A stretch of 64,000 nucleotides of DNA from Aradus depressus (Eukaryota > Arthropoda > Insecta > Hemiptera > Aradidae). The stretch covers positions 47,236,675-47,300,674 of the forward strand of contig OY759219.1 in NCBI GenBank assembly GCA_963662175.1. Reading direction: 5' to 3'. Below the pieces are notes generated by a model. That model searched no databases. It was not told the DNA's origin and saw only the letters and a program-made list of their open reading frames with translations. Position numbers and translations under genes: made by a program. Below, piece after piece: positions 33,365 through 43,860 of the stretch. How positions within the stretch are numbered: the stretch's first letter is position 1; each line of letters begins with the position of its first letter.

Positions 33365-35063
33365 TCATTTATTTACTTCAGGTACATTATAATATTGAGA
33401 GAAATAATTATTTCTCTCAACTTCTTCATCAATAAGGTCATTATTTTCTTCTCTCTTTCTTTTTAATACATTCTTCATATTTGTTATCTTTTCTTGGAGT
33501 TCAGTGGAGATACCTCTTCCATTAGTGTTGCTACGACGTTCAATCTGATCATGTATCAGCTCATTAGCAAGTTCTCTTAGGAATGACCGACGTGATTTAG
33601 AAACATTGCGATTTCCGACGTAGAGTACTCTAGCGTTTATCGCTGCCACATTCAACAACGAATAAAATACTGTCATCGGCCAACGATTTGATTTGCGAGA
33701 TACGCTGTATGTTTCACTCATTTGATCTACTACATCAACGTCAGCTTTAGTATCATTATAAAAAGTTATAATAGATGGTTTTTTATGGTCACCGCTTGTA
33801 GGATCTATTTCATGGTCGTCATGAAGATTGGATATGAGTAGTACATTTTTCCCTTTTTTAGGGCCGTAGGAAACTAACGTCGAGTCCTTGGTGAAGCCAA
33901 ACATAGAAGAGAGCAAACTCACCGATTTTTTACATATTTAAATTCTTGTGGGATCTGGGGTTTATTTTTTTTTAACGTTCCTACAATAGTCAACTCTTTT
34001 CTGCAAGATCTTTGATCAAATTATAATCGGTGAACCAATTATCCATAGTTATGTTACGTCCAGTGTTATATATTGGTCGGGCGAGCCTTTTTACAACGTC
34101 TTTTGGACTGTTGCTTAATTCAAACATCCCACGTTGTTGCTTTCCTGGATAAATTTCCATGTTGTAAGTGTAGTAAAGTTTTGCGTCTACCAAACTATAA
34201 ATTTAAATTCCATATTTTCTAGGTTTGGAAGGTATGTATTGTCTAAATATACACCTCCCCCTAAATCCTACAAGCATTTCATAAATGGTAGTGTTCGCAC
34301 CAAGAGAATATGATGCCTGAGAGTTGGCAACAAAACATTCAAACAGCTCTCTAATAGCTGTAATTCGGTCTGATTGTTTTCTTTCCTTCCTCGTCTCTCG
34401 ATCATCAAACCTTAGGCACCGTAAAAGAAAATAAAATCGTTTTAATGTCATTGTCACCCTGAATTTATCTAATCCATCTCCGTGGCAATCCCACAATTCT
34501 TCTAGATTGAGCCTGTTTGCTTTATATACACCAGCAAGATACAATAGCCCAATTAATGCTTTAATTTCTATTTCATCCGTTAGGGGAGCATCCCTTTCTC
34601 TAGTAAATGACCTCTGAATAAATCCTATATATTGATTCGTATATTTGACGATAAGGGTAATCATTGATCCATCAAAAAGTAAATTCCATGTATGGAGTAC
34701 ACCGGTCACATTTCTAGCTCTAGCTTTTACTCCTGATAGTTGAACGAGAATGTTTCTACTAGCTTTTTTTTTCCTGATGTTAAAAGGAGTTTTCTTCCAC
34801 TCTATAACTTCTTGGATTTTTTTGTTTTGTTTAACTGTGGCTATGTAGAAGCCTTCTCTTTCGTTAGAATCTTTTGGTTCTGAATCCATGTCGTCTTCCT
34901 CTGTCTCTGAGTCTCCTTCACGTTCCTCTAGACAAATAGATGCATCTGTCTCACATTCTCCATCGGAAACGTCTGATTCCACATCACTTTTTTCTTGTAG
35001 GAGTTGGTGAAGTCGCTCGATGTTTTTTGGACATTCAAAATTGAATGAAGTGTTAGTGTTCAT
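33365..35063 (-). pseudogene. piggyBac transposase, inactivated
   Basis: There are three minus-strand pieces. The first (35063-34203; 286 codons) has an acidic N-terminus, then FNIRKKKASRNI, LIGLLYLAGV, LRCLRFDD and MLVGFRGRC. The second (34193-33990) has GRNITMDNWFTDYNLIKDL. The third (33922-33365) has TKADVDVVDQMSETYSVSRK and SNRWPMTVFYSLLNVAAINA. The order is that of piggyBac/PGBD proteins. The first catalytic aspartate, expected in TIDEML, is tyrosine here (TIYEML; residue 261, codon 34281-34283). The second (TMDNWF) and third (DVDVVDQM) are kept. Frames shift near 34195 and twice between 33990 and 33922. It cannot make an active enzyme. Confidence 0.88.
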
Positions 35064-35545
35064 CCTAGAAAAAAAAAATCACATAGATATTCGCAATTAT
35101 CTCTGAGTTTATATGCAGTTCTGAAGGTGGAAATCATTTATACTAATAAATTTTCCTAGCCACGCATATTTATTTCTCATACAGAAATTAACTAAGTGAA
35201 AAATTTTAAAATATAAACAAATTGTAATACTTACGTCATCAGGCGCAATTATCCCACAGATAAAAATGCCCTCCACTCTTCGCATGTAGACCTCAAAACA
35301 GATGTAATGACACTGAACGGTAGAGCTAGGAGGATACAAGAAGGGGCGTGGCCAAACTACTACCCGTTTAAGTTTTAATAATCATAAAGCCAAAAATATT
35401 ATCTGTGAGATATGTAAGAGGGATCTGTAAGAGGGTTAATAACCTCTTTAGGCCTTGGGAAGTCTTGGATTTGCCATGTTTATCACTTTGAGTATGTAAT
35501 TATGATGCAGTTTATTTGTATAAATAATAGTCGGGTCTATCCCTG

Positions 35546-35940
35546 TTTAACTTAAGCACATTGTCCTTTGGATAGGACGTTAAACGATGGTCCCGGTGCT
35601 TCGGGTCTGCCATAACGGAACTGAATCAGTTAATGGAAGGAACCTGCAGAAGAATCCTGGACTTTATTACAGGGCTGCTGTAGGACCCAACACACACAGG
35701 GCACACAATAGGCCCACTCTGGCCGTGGTGACACAATTAGCCCTCGGAAAAAAAAAAAAAAAGTACTTCTCGTTAATGACCTCTACCCTAGGTGAATAAA
35801 CATCTTGGTAAGAAAACTTTAGGACTCCCATAGTACAGTCGGGCTCATATCCACCAGAGTGCCGAAAGAGCGCTCTGGTAGTAGGCGATATGACCTCGTA
35901 GTTAAAGCCCGGGCATGAGTCATAATAACTAACTTAAAAG
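35546..35940 (+). repeat. SINE family 1, 3' half, with a short insertion
   Basis: It runs from TAACTTAAGCACATTGTCC, through GGATAGGACGTTAAACGATG, to the full tail GTAGTAGGCGATATGACCTC and GGGCATGAGTCATAATAACT. About 165 bp at 35600-35763, ending in an A14 run, is foreign to the family and looks like another small retroposed sequence replacing about 16 bp of the SINE. Confidence 0.75.
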
Positions 35941-36597
35941 AGTAAGTTTCTTTCTTCATCTCTTCTATTAATTTCTCCTTTCCTGTTACTAATTAAAAAT
36001 ATAGTATTTTTGCATTTAAGTAGCAGTCTGCTAGTGATGAAAGAAAATAACAGCTAAAAAATCACAGATTGCTAAATAACAAGCCATCATTACAGTCTGT
36101 TTATTCATTGTGTTGTTGTTTACAGTTTGCCTACATATAGAGAAATTGTGAATTGAACAAATATTCGTATGAATCATTAATTTATACTATTAACACTAAC
36201 CTGTCTGTTACGTTAACTTAAGGTAAGTACATAAAACGATGTAGTATTGTAGACTGGACTCATGCAGAATAATGTTGGGAATGTCTTAGTAGAGATGGAG
36301 AGGATTTACGGGGACGATAAAAGACGGGACTCCCGTATCTTTATATGTCATAGCTGGCCTGGCTTATATCATTCAGTCTTTATATTCACTTTAACACAGT
36401 TATACACCAGTCAGTCGGCATAGTTATGTCGTAAACTTTATCTCAGTTTCATAGAGCATAACAACAGAAAAATAAACTTCTGGGATTTGGATCAGTAGGA
36501 CAGATCTAAGATGGCGTGGCTTAAATAGGAACAGGAGTTAACAAAAATAATATAGTTTCACACTCTTGAAGAACAGATGGATTCGCTGAATAACTAA
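35941..36597. other. No gene seen
   Basis: AT-rich sequence without recognised repeats of the main families. The part from about 36240 to 36480 has an LTR-like look (promoter-like TTTATATG, GC-mixed composition), but I found no partner LTR and no clear TG...CA ends. Confidence 0.35.
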
Positions 36598-36609
36598 GGG
36601 GCTGTTCAC

Positions 36610-37847
36610 TAGGGTTGGGCGATAGTATATAGTTACTATCGATATATCGATAGATCACGCCTATCGGTACCCAATATCGATAGGCCACGCCTATCGGTAA
36701 ACAATAACGATAGTTTTGACTATTGATATTTTTTTAATTTTTACTCACAAGTTTTGAAGTTGATGACGTAGTCACGCACTTGTGTAAACAAACTAAATTC
36801 ACGGTATTGGCCATTGGCTCTTCTAGGTATTTATAATCCTATCTTCCTCTTTAATTGGGCATTTTACTCTACAATTCTTCGACATTTTTTTATAGCGTTT
36901 TCATTTCTTTCCCCTACCCTTCCTGGTTCCTCTTTCTTGTAATTGTTGAAAATGTTGGTTCAGTTTACTCTACTGGACCCAAGGTGGAAGAAAAAGGCAT
37001 TTTTAAGTGATTTAAATGCTAAAACCGCACACATGTGGCTACAAAATGCGTTAGCTTCATTCAAAAACGCTACTAGTAGCTTGGAGGGGCAGATGGAAAG
37101 TGCACACGATTCTACATTGACATCAACACCCGAATCGCACATTCAGGAACCGTCTACATCTAAGGAAAGCAGTAGCAGCGTTCTCGTTCACGTTCAACGC
37201 AAAAAAGATGAAGATATGCAACTGAGAACATGTACTGCAGATTCCATTATCACCATTAATAATTACTTACAGCAACATCCATTGTCGAATGAAGCCCGCC
37301 CATTACAATTCTGAAGAGAAAAAGAACTGTAAGGTGATTACAACCAACTATATAATATAGCCAAGATGTACCTTTGCGTTCCAGGCTCATCTGTACTCTC
37401 CGAACGTGTGTTTTCTTCGGCCGGGAAAGTTATTTCAGAACAACGGACAACATTAAGTCAAAGGAAAGCAGAAATGCTAATTTTTCTTTCGGGAAATATG
37501 TGGCTGACTTGAGTCTTGGAGTTGACTATTTCGTTATTTTTATTTTCTGAAGATTTGGTTTGTTCATTGTAATTGTAAACATGTACATACTTTTTGAAAA
37601 TTCAAATAAATTCGTTTTTCATGTATCTTTATAAGTTATCCCTTATCTTATAATTTATAATCCTGCAAGTTTCAAATAGGTAGGTAGGTAATTGAATTTA
37701 ATTATAATAAATTTCTTGAAATTCTTTATTAAATAGATCTGGAAAAAAAGGAATTGCTATCGGAAAACTATCGATAATATTCGATAGTTTTTAACCGATA
37801 TTATTGGACTATCGATAGTGCTAACTATCGTCTATCGCCCAACCCTA
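36610..37847 (+). mobile_element. hAT transposon, internally deleted, with intact ends
   Basis: Terminal inverted repeats TAGGGTTGGGCGATAG (start 36610; mirrored at the end 37847) are flanked by an exact 8-bp duplication CTGTTCAC (36602-36609 and 37848-37855), the hallmark of hAT. Near both ends are clustered TATCGATA-type palindromes, as expected of transposase binding sites. The interior encodes only the C-terminal part of a transposase. The target is the terminal inverted repeat of the GGGGC element. Confidence 0.92.
36943..37512 (+). pseudogene. hAT transposase C-terminal part with in-frame stops
   Basis: One frame gives LLDPRWKKKAFLSDLNAKTA near the start and, after a Ser/Thr-rich linker, a hAT dimerisation domain: MYLCVPGSSVLSERVFSSAG then KVISEQRTTLSQRKAEMLIF (37366-37512). 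Two in-frame stops interrupt it (37312-37314 and about 37330). The BED finger and most of the DDE domain are absent, so it is a ZBED-like remnant. Confidence 0.85.
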
Positions 37848-38025
37848 CTGTTCACAAACTACGTCACACGCCTAGGGGGGGTGGGGGGGGGGGGGGGGGG
37901 GGGGGGGTTATAACTTATGTGATGATTGTGACGGTGGGGAAGGGGGACTAAAAAAATGACGTCACGATTATTATTACACTTTAAAATAAGGGCGTAGACA
38001 ATTTTCTAAAAATTAATTTAATTAA

Positions 38026-38622
38026 TGGCAAAACAAACATGTTGGCAGCAGTCATTACTTATTACAAATTGTGAAGTGCAAAGACTCCAACTGTTGTAAA
38101 CAATTTCGAAGTGGTCTTCTTACAATTTTGCCGGATCGATTTCTTCCACCACCAGCACGTATTATTCAAAACGGCGACAGTCTTTCGGTCAATTCAGAAA
38201 ACGGAGAATTTTCTCGACTGAATTTGACATTGCAAAAAACTTTATACCCTGAAGTTTTCAAGGAGCACAAAGAAGTTCCTTTTGATAAAGGATGCCCATC
38301 TGTGCAAGGAGACATAAAGCGGAAGACTTGCAAAAAATGTGGCGTGTACTTGGGGTCTTTGATATATTTAAAACGTCACTCGAAACAGTGCAATACGGAG
38401 GCACCGGTAGTTAAAGTTAGACAGGTTCGGGTTGCAGCTAGACGTCATCGAGAAATGCTGGCCATCATAAAAAACATCGAGGGTCAAGAAGAAGCCGAGT
38501 GGTTCGATGACGTCATGATAGATAGTAATAGGGAAATACCTGAACCTTCTGACAGTGATCAATCTGAAATACCAATCATAACTATAGATGAACATTTAAA
38601 ACCGATTTGGGAGGAATCGTAA
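38026..38622 (+). CDS. Zinc-finger-like protein carried by the GGGGC element, function unknown
   Basis: The open frame begins after a stop at 38023 and has no ATG before the conserved-looking part, so the 5' part is missing, spliced from upstream or disrupted. It reads KCKDSNCCKQFRSGLL, LPDRFLPPPARI and a C2H2-like finger CKKCGVYLGSLIYLKRHSKQ followed by C, then a basic stretch (VRQVRVAARRHREML) and an acidic C-terminus ending HLKPIWEES. Codon use is even and no stop interrupts about 199 codons. It lies within the element's inverted repeats, so it is probably element-encoded rather than a host gene. I see no transposase catalytic motif. Confidence 0.5.
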   Translation, partial: WQNKHVGSSHYLLQIVKCKDSNCCKQFRSGLLTILPDRFLPPPARIIQNGDSLSVNSENGEFSRLNLTLQKTLYPEVFKEHKEVPFDKGCPSVQGDIKRKTCKKCGVYLGSLIYLKRHSKQCNTEAPVVKVRQVRVAARRHREMLAIIKNIEGQEEAEWFDDVMIDSNREIPEPSDSDQSEIPIITIDEHLKPIWEES

Positions 38623-39419
38623 TATTCCTGTCTTTCTTCATGATATGGGTTATCTCGCTTGAATAATCGAAATGTTAAATACTTAAATCACTGTTCTTTT
38701 ATTTAATTTATGAATAAAGATTAATATAATATGTATGTTGTATTTATGATAAATTGAAGTATTAATATTATTATACAATTTAGTACTTTTCTTTAAAAAA
38801 AATTTCAGTTTAAATTGGGGGGGGGGGGGGGGGGGGGTTATGAAAAAATGACGTAACGTTTAGGGGGGGTCCAATTAAATGTGACCGATTGTGACAAGGG
38901 GGGGGGGGGGGGGGAGGAGGGGGTTAAAAACACCTCAAAATTGCGTGACACCGTTTGTGAACGGCCCCTAAGCAGATTATCTGGTAACCGTAACGAGGCT
39001 TATGAGGATGCTACATGTGTGGTTTTATGACAATCTGATGAACCGCTAAATAACTAGGTGGCAGCCATTTTGTTTTAGGCAGATTTATGGAAACTTTGAA
39101 CCTCTTTAACACATACCTTTATGTATTTAGACCACTTTTTTTTTTTTTAAGGAAACCATATACAAAAAAAAACTATTTTAAAAGCTTAGTTTTAAATTAT
39201 AGTACACTGGTGAGTAGAAAATAAACTGTTTCTGAAAATGTACCCACATAATATACAAAAGAGTCGCATTTTATGTTGCAGAGACAATAGTAGACAAGAT
39301 TCAAAAATCCGACACCTTATATGATGTGGGAATTATTTTTTTTTTCCATATTGCCTCTTTGCAATTGTATTCCTCTTTGTAAAACAGAGAAAGAAGGAAG
39401 CATAGTTTGTTTATATACT

Positions 39420-39608
39420 TTTTTTGGCTTTATGTACGATGCATAATAGCCATGACTCTCACAATGGTGTTGTTTAGATAAACAATAACTAGATAGTTAT
39501 TTACGACATCCATGGCCCTGGGAGGGAGTTCTAACTACGAAATAAAACTCACTCCAGGACGGGATTCGAACCCGCAAACCATGGTGAGACTGTGCGACCA
39601 CCATGGCT
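39420..39608 (-). repeat. SINE family 2 copy
   Basis: On the minus strand it shows CCATGGTGGTCGCACAGTC, the B-box GGGTTCGAATCCC, CTCCCAGGGCCATGGATG and ATGCATCGTACATAAAGCC. It lacks the downstream 150-bp stretch shared by the 7345 and 28110 copies. Confidence 0.8.
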
Positions 39609-39894
39609 TTGTTTATATTCTAAACCAATTTGACAAACCTTGATAACCCTTCAATGTCAGAATGTTTTAACTAACAATCTTGTTGATCTCTTTATTTTAT
39701 TTTATTATTTTTTTCTCATATTTTCTATTCCACGGTGTTTTTTTACATACTAAATATTTCTTTTTTGATTCGTCGGAAATTCATACAATTTCTTATTATT
39801 ATTTAAACCTATTTTATATTTTAATCGTCAGCCGTATGGGAAGAGCATGTCAACAACAGATTCACTCGCAAGCTGCGAGCTATTTTAGTAAGTT

Positions 39895-40225
39895 ATTATG
39901 ACTCATGCCAGGTTTTTAACTAAAGGTCATATCGCCTACTACCAGAGCGCTCTTTCGTCACTCTGGTGGACATGAGCCCGACTCTACTATGAGAGTCCTA
40001 AATTTTTCCTACCTAAGATTTGTATACATAGGGTAGAGTCTTTAACGAGTAGATACCTAACATTGTAGAGGCTAGGGACCTTCGCTCAACGTCCTATCCG
40101 AAGGACGGAGTGCTTAATATTTGACCTCCCAGATAAAATAAACTAAGGGGTCTCGGCCGGGTTTCGATCCCACGATCTTCAGATCTGTAAGCAAGCACGT
40201 ATACTACTGAGCTACCGACGCCCTC
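39895..40225 (-). repeat. SINE family 1, near full length
   Basis: The minus strand runs from GAGGGCGTCGGTAGCTCAG (40225) to CCTGGCATGAGTCATAATAA. All internal blocks are recognisable: AAGATCGTGGGATCG in place of the B-box, CGTCCTTCGGATAGGACGT, TACTCGTTAAAGAC and GTAGTAGGCGATATGACC. The B-box has changes that would weaken Pol III promotion. Confidence 0.88.
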
Positions 40226-40739
40226 AAGACCTTTCTTATTTATTCTTTTCATCAAACAAAGCCAGAAATTACACTTTTTCATTATGAAAATAGCTGCTGT
40301 TGAATATAATTATTCAATGAATTGAATGAAACAAAATAAATAATGCAAATATTACTGTCAGATTTATTAGTAACTGGTAAATATCAGTTAAAAATACTAA
40401 GATATGTTATTCAGAATAAAAAATCTTATAAAAAAAAAACGTAATAAAATACAGGATTTGAAAAGAAGGTTTTAGTTTGCATGTTTGGAAAATATTTATA
40501 AAGAGCTAGACTTCACCACAAGTCTCAGCAAAGGTCCCCCCGCTTCCAAATGCACTCGCCATTGCAACATTTACTACACTACACTGCAGAACCACGTTCT
40601 CAATTAGCATTGCATTATGTTGTCAAAAGTTTGTAAATAAAAATATGTAAATCGGCCCCAAATTAGGAAGATTTCAAAAACAGAAAATTCGGAAACTATG
40701 TAACTTTCCATTTTAGTAATTTTTCGGTCGGCTGCCTCC

Positions 40740-40900
40740 TCAAATAAACGCTTTTCTTATAGTTTATTTTCAACACAGACTACATTGTATGATTCGTCAA
40801 TCAGTTTCAGAGTAAGAGCGAAAAATTGGTTCATTTATTCAATCTGGGGAAGTACATTGTCGCTGATTCACCGGCAATTTTTTTTTTACCTGCTACTTCA
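40740..40900 (-). repeat. Modular repeat fragment
   Basis: It contains GTCAATCAGTTTCAGAGTAA, GAGCGAAAAATTGG, CTGGGGAAGTACATTGTCG and CTGATTCACCGGCAA, the terminal unit of the modular repeat. Confidence 0.5.
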
Positions 40901-40932
40901 TTAAATTTTAATAGTTCTTATTTGAGAAAGCA

Positions 40933-41138
40933 TTATGGCTCATTACATATCGATTTAGACGAAAGTGAAGTATCTGCAGGATTTTCTGTTGGATTCTCTT
41001 CCTGACAGCTGGTTACACTGCTCCTGTTAGCCTGTGATGTGTTTCTTGTGGCTCTAGTATAACCTCTATTTTTGTTTACAATGTTCTGTGGAGTTGCTGC
41101 TTTCCGCTTGGGATTTATTTCGGGTGGGTCCGTATGTA
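40933..41138 (-). CDS. Possible terminal exon, unknown protein
   Basis: On the minus strand an acceptor-like ATAAAAATTACAG precedes an open frame: HTDPPEINPKRKAATPQNIV, then NKNRGYTRATRNTSQANRSS, VTSCQEENPTENPADTS and a TAA stop (40933-40935). The basic, then Ser/Thr-rich and acidic composition looks like a disordered C-terminus. There is no AATAAA close by and no known domain, so this could be chance. Confidence 0.3.
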
Positions 41139-41741
41139 CTGTAATTTTTATGTAAATGTGCCTTTGTAATTAGTTATGTGTTATATTCACCGAGATAGTT
41201 ACAACATTGGGGATTTTGGTATTTTTCACTTTAATCTATGAGAATTGATTTTCAAAATATTTAACAAGGAAACTGTCCAGTTTACAATAATTTGTAGCTT
41301 GTAACTATCCCTGATTTTTATTAAAATTAAGATTATACCTACTTATTATTTATATATAAGGCTGTAGGTTTTTCTTTGTTGTATCTTTATATCTTCTCTT
41401 AATGTGGAAAACGGAAAAATAACAATAAATGTTTCAATTCACCTTCCGTGAAATCATATGAAACTGTTTTTCGATCAACTGTCAGATTTTTATTTTTAAT
41501 ACGTGGCATATTCTAATTTTCCATCATCATAATATTTGGTTAATGCGCTGTAGTCAATTGAATTATCAGATGATATCAGCTATCACTGATTTGTTATCAA
41601 TGGCTTGGTAAACAATATGGGAGATACTTTAATGGCGGGAACCGATAAATGATAGTTATTACTAGAATTAGAGGGTCAGGTCTTGTAATGGTTTGAAACT
41701 GTTTCTTGGTGCAATTCCCACCTTGTTCTTTCTTTTTATAG

Positions 41742-42594
41742 GTAAATTTGTCGGGCCCGGTTCTTCCGTGGCTCCATGGCACCATGCGAGTTGCACATTC
41801 AAGTAAGTTAGATTATAATATTGTTTACCCACTTAAAAACCGCTTACCAACTACTGAATTGTATAAATATGCCAACCTAGCAAACTTAAATGTTACTGTT
41901 AAACTTTGTATTGATGATGGCGTAAACAGAAACCGGTATACTACTCCATATCTATGGCCCGAGGGAATAAATTGGTAAGTCGAAATTCGTAACTTTTCAG
42001 AGCAGCACTTTTTTACTTTTGAATTAATCGTGGAAATTCAGTTTTTGGAATAAATAAATTATGTTTGCATCATTAATAATTATTATATTGTTAATCCTTT
42101 CTTGGATTTTCCCTTAGTTACCTAATTATTAACCATACTTTTTGAAATACTCGTGAATGATGCCTTTCTAAAGTTGAGCAAATTGATTTAACCGAAAACG
42201 CCCTCTTCACTTGGAATAGTCTGCCGTTTCGAATCGATTTATTCACAACGGCACGAGAAGTAGATTTAACCGAGAACATACACAATTTTACGAGATATCA
42301 AGAAACCCACATCTTTATAATTCCGAAAGTATTCGTAAGTTCTGAGCTCCCAACTTCTTCCTAGTGCGCAGATGACTTGGGAGATCATCACAGTACACTT
42401 AACTCATTTGACTATTTTACGACTTAACAACTTATTTCCTGTGACCATAGAAATTGTATTGTGATTGCAGGGGAAGTACCGTCCACATCTCGCGAGAGGC
42501 TTATCTCACAAAGTTGTCCAAATTAGGTGTGGAAAGCTCCTTAGAAAGGAAATTGTATCATTCTACTGAGGTGTGGTCATTGCTGAAGCTATAA
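41742..42594 (+). CDS. Last two exons of an unidentified host gene
   Basis: Exon 41742-41974 follows a strong acceptor (CTTGTTCTTTCTTTTTATAG) and ends before GTAAGT. It reads VNLSGPVLPWLHGTMRVAHS, SKLDYNIVYPLKNRLPTTEL, YKYANLANLNVTVKLCIDDG and RYTTPYLWPEGIN. The 3' exon (42471-42594) follows TGTGATTGCAG, keeps phase (split Trp codon) and reads GSTVHISREAYLTKLSKLGV, ESSLERKLYHSTEVWSLLKL and stop. AATAAA follows at 42638-42643. Matching phase, both splice sites, the stop and the poly(A) signal make a real gene end likely. I do not recognise the family; the segment looks like part of a globular domain. Upstream exons are not identified. Confidence 0.65.
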
Positions 42595-42602
42595 AACATT
42601 GA

Positions 42603-43367
42603 ACATAGGCTCATCTCATAGAATATTTGTGTTCTGCAATAAAGATATTATTTACGTTGTGTCAAATCTCTAGCCGTCTCAGAACAAATAGTAAAAAAAA
42701 TACAAAACAGCTGGTGCTCCGACAACGTGCCTTTATCCTGACAGTACATAGAAGCTTTACTGCTCAAACTTTGATGTTTTTCACGAAAAACTATCTCTAT
42801 GATTATTATTTTTTATTTATTTTTGTTGTCAGTTTTTCTTAAATTAATTTCCTCCTCCATAATCTTGATTCTATATATTTTTTAAAGTTTATTTTATCTT
42901 CTATATATTTATTTAGATTTTTTTTTTTGCATATAATTTTTTCATAATGAAGCTGGAAATTTAATTATTTTTGTATTATTATTTTATTTATGTAATTTTT
43001 TTTACTTATTTCATCATTAGGTATCTATTTTATTTTTATTTTATTGTATTTTCTTATTTAGTTATATTTATTTTGTTCTTGTTTCTGTCCACTGTAGCAC
43101 TTTTATTTCATTACTGATATTTTATTTTATTTGTATTTGTTGCTTCTGTTCAGTGACTTTCATGTATTTATTCTTAGAGGGCCCCCCCGGTCCAGAATGT
43201 TTTCTGACCCTCTAAAAAAATAATTGAAGCAACCAGCTTTTGTCAGTATTGTCATATGTACATTTTGTTTCTGAATAAATTGCCCTTCATTGAAAAAATG
43301 TTCTTAGAATAGAAAATTAAATTTTTACAATTAAGAAAATAATTTTTCATCAATCATTACAATTTAG
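42603..43367. other. AT-rich intergenic stretch
   Basis: It holds the poly(A) signal of the preceding gene (42638) and then T-rich sequence. A small inverted repeat (TTAGAGGGCCCCCC...GACCCTCTAA, 43177-43217) is present. I see nothing coding. Confidence 0.4.
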
Positions 43368-43860
43368 AATGGAATCCTGTGCAAAACATAGACTTTTGCG
43401 TAGTTAAAAAACTATTTGGATATGTAAAAACAAACGCTAACTTAACAAGACTGATCTCAGTTAACTTGGTTTACTAGATTGATACGGAAATCTATTTGTT
43501 GCTTTTCAGTGGGTTCGAGTGGCATTCATATTCGCTTGTGGTGCTGTCAACTGTAGTTTTTTCTTTACCACTGATCTTTCTCAAGGCGTAAATCGAAGTG
43601 TTATTATTTGTCCTGGTGTTACTTTCATTAGTACAAAAACATTATTAATATCTTTAAAAAGACGACGATTGGTACATTTAACATTCGAAATGGACAAATT
43701 AATATCAAAACATGATGAAGAATGGGAAAAGGAATTACTTAATAAAAAAATTGAGTTGGGTCGGAAATTAACAACATCGTTTTTCAGTGTTAGCTGTCTT
43801 TTTTGGATACTTTATTTCCCTGAGATTTTATTGAGTTTGAAATACAATTTTAAACCATAA
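43368..43860 (+). CDS. Odorant-receptor-like (7tm_6) N-terminal exons, partial
   Basis: Exon 43368-43459 (after acceptor CATTACAATTTAG) reads WNPVQNIDFCVVKKLFGYVK and TNANLTRLIS. A 50-bp intron (43460-43509, GTTAAC...TTTTCAG) keeps phase 0 into WVRVAFIFACGAVNCSFFF, DLSQGVNRSVIICPGVTFIS, TKTLLISLKRRRLVHLTFEM, DKLISKHDEEWEKELLNKK, and a third hydrophobic segment LTTSFFSVSCLFWILYFPEI before a stop at 43858. Two membrane spans, a charged loop of about 40 residues and a third span are the usual N-terminal layout of insect odorant receptors. The initiator exon and the C-terminal four spans are not found, so it may be a pseudogene or have distant exons; a 1.1-kb transposon lies just downstream. Confidence 0.45.

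Larger units (their letters stand above)
31543..35435 (-). mobile_element. piggyBac-type transposon, degraded and with nested SINEs
   Basis: The left end is TTAA (31539-31542) followed by CCCTAGAGCGGGCGCAAAGG. The candidate right end (35435, reversed) reads CCCTCTTACAGATCCC next to TTAA at 35436-35439. The left end looks typical for the superfamily; the right end matches only in its first bases and is less sure. Inside are the transposase (35063-33365, broken), its cysteine-rich tail (about 32100-31900) and two SINE insertions between them (32526-32735 and 32871-33215). Confidence 0.65.
36598..38968 (+). mobile_element. DNA transposon with GGGGC ends and TAA duplication
   Basis: The left end is GGGGCTGTTCAC (then, beyond the inserted hAT, AAACTACGTCAC). 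The right end reversed is GGGGCCGTTCACAAACGGTG. Both flanks carry TAA (36595-36597 and 38969-38971). Without the hAT insertion it is about 1,125 bp. It has two long G runs near each end (37883-37907, 38817-38837) and one reading frame (38026-38622). A 3-bp TAA duplication and GGG ends would suit a PIF/Harbinger-like element, but no transposase is seen, so the class is a suggestion. Confidence 0.7.
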
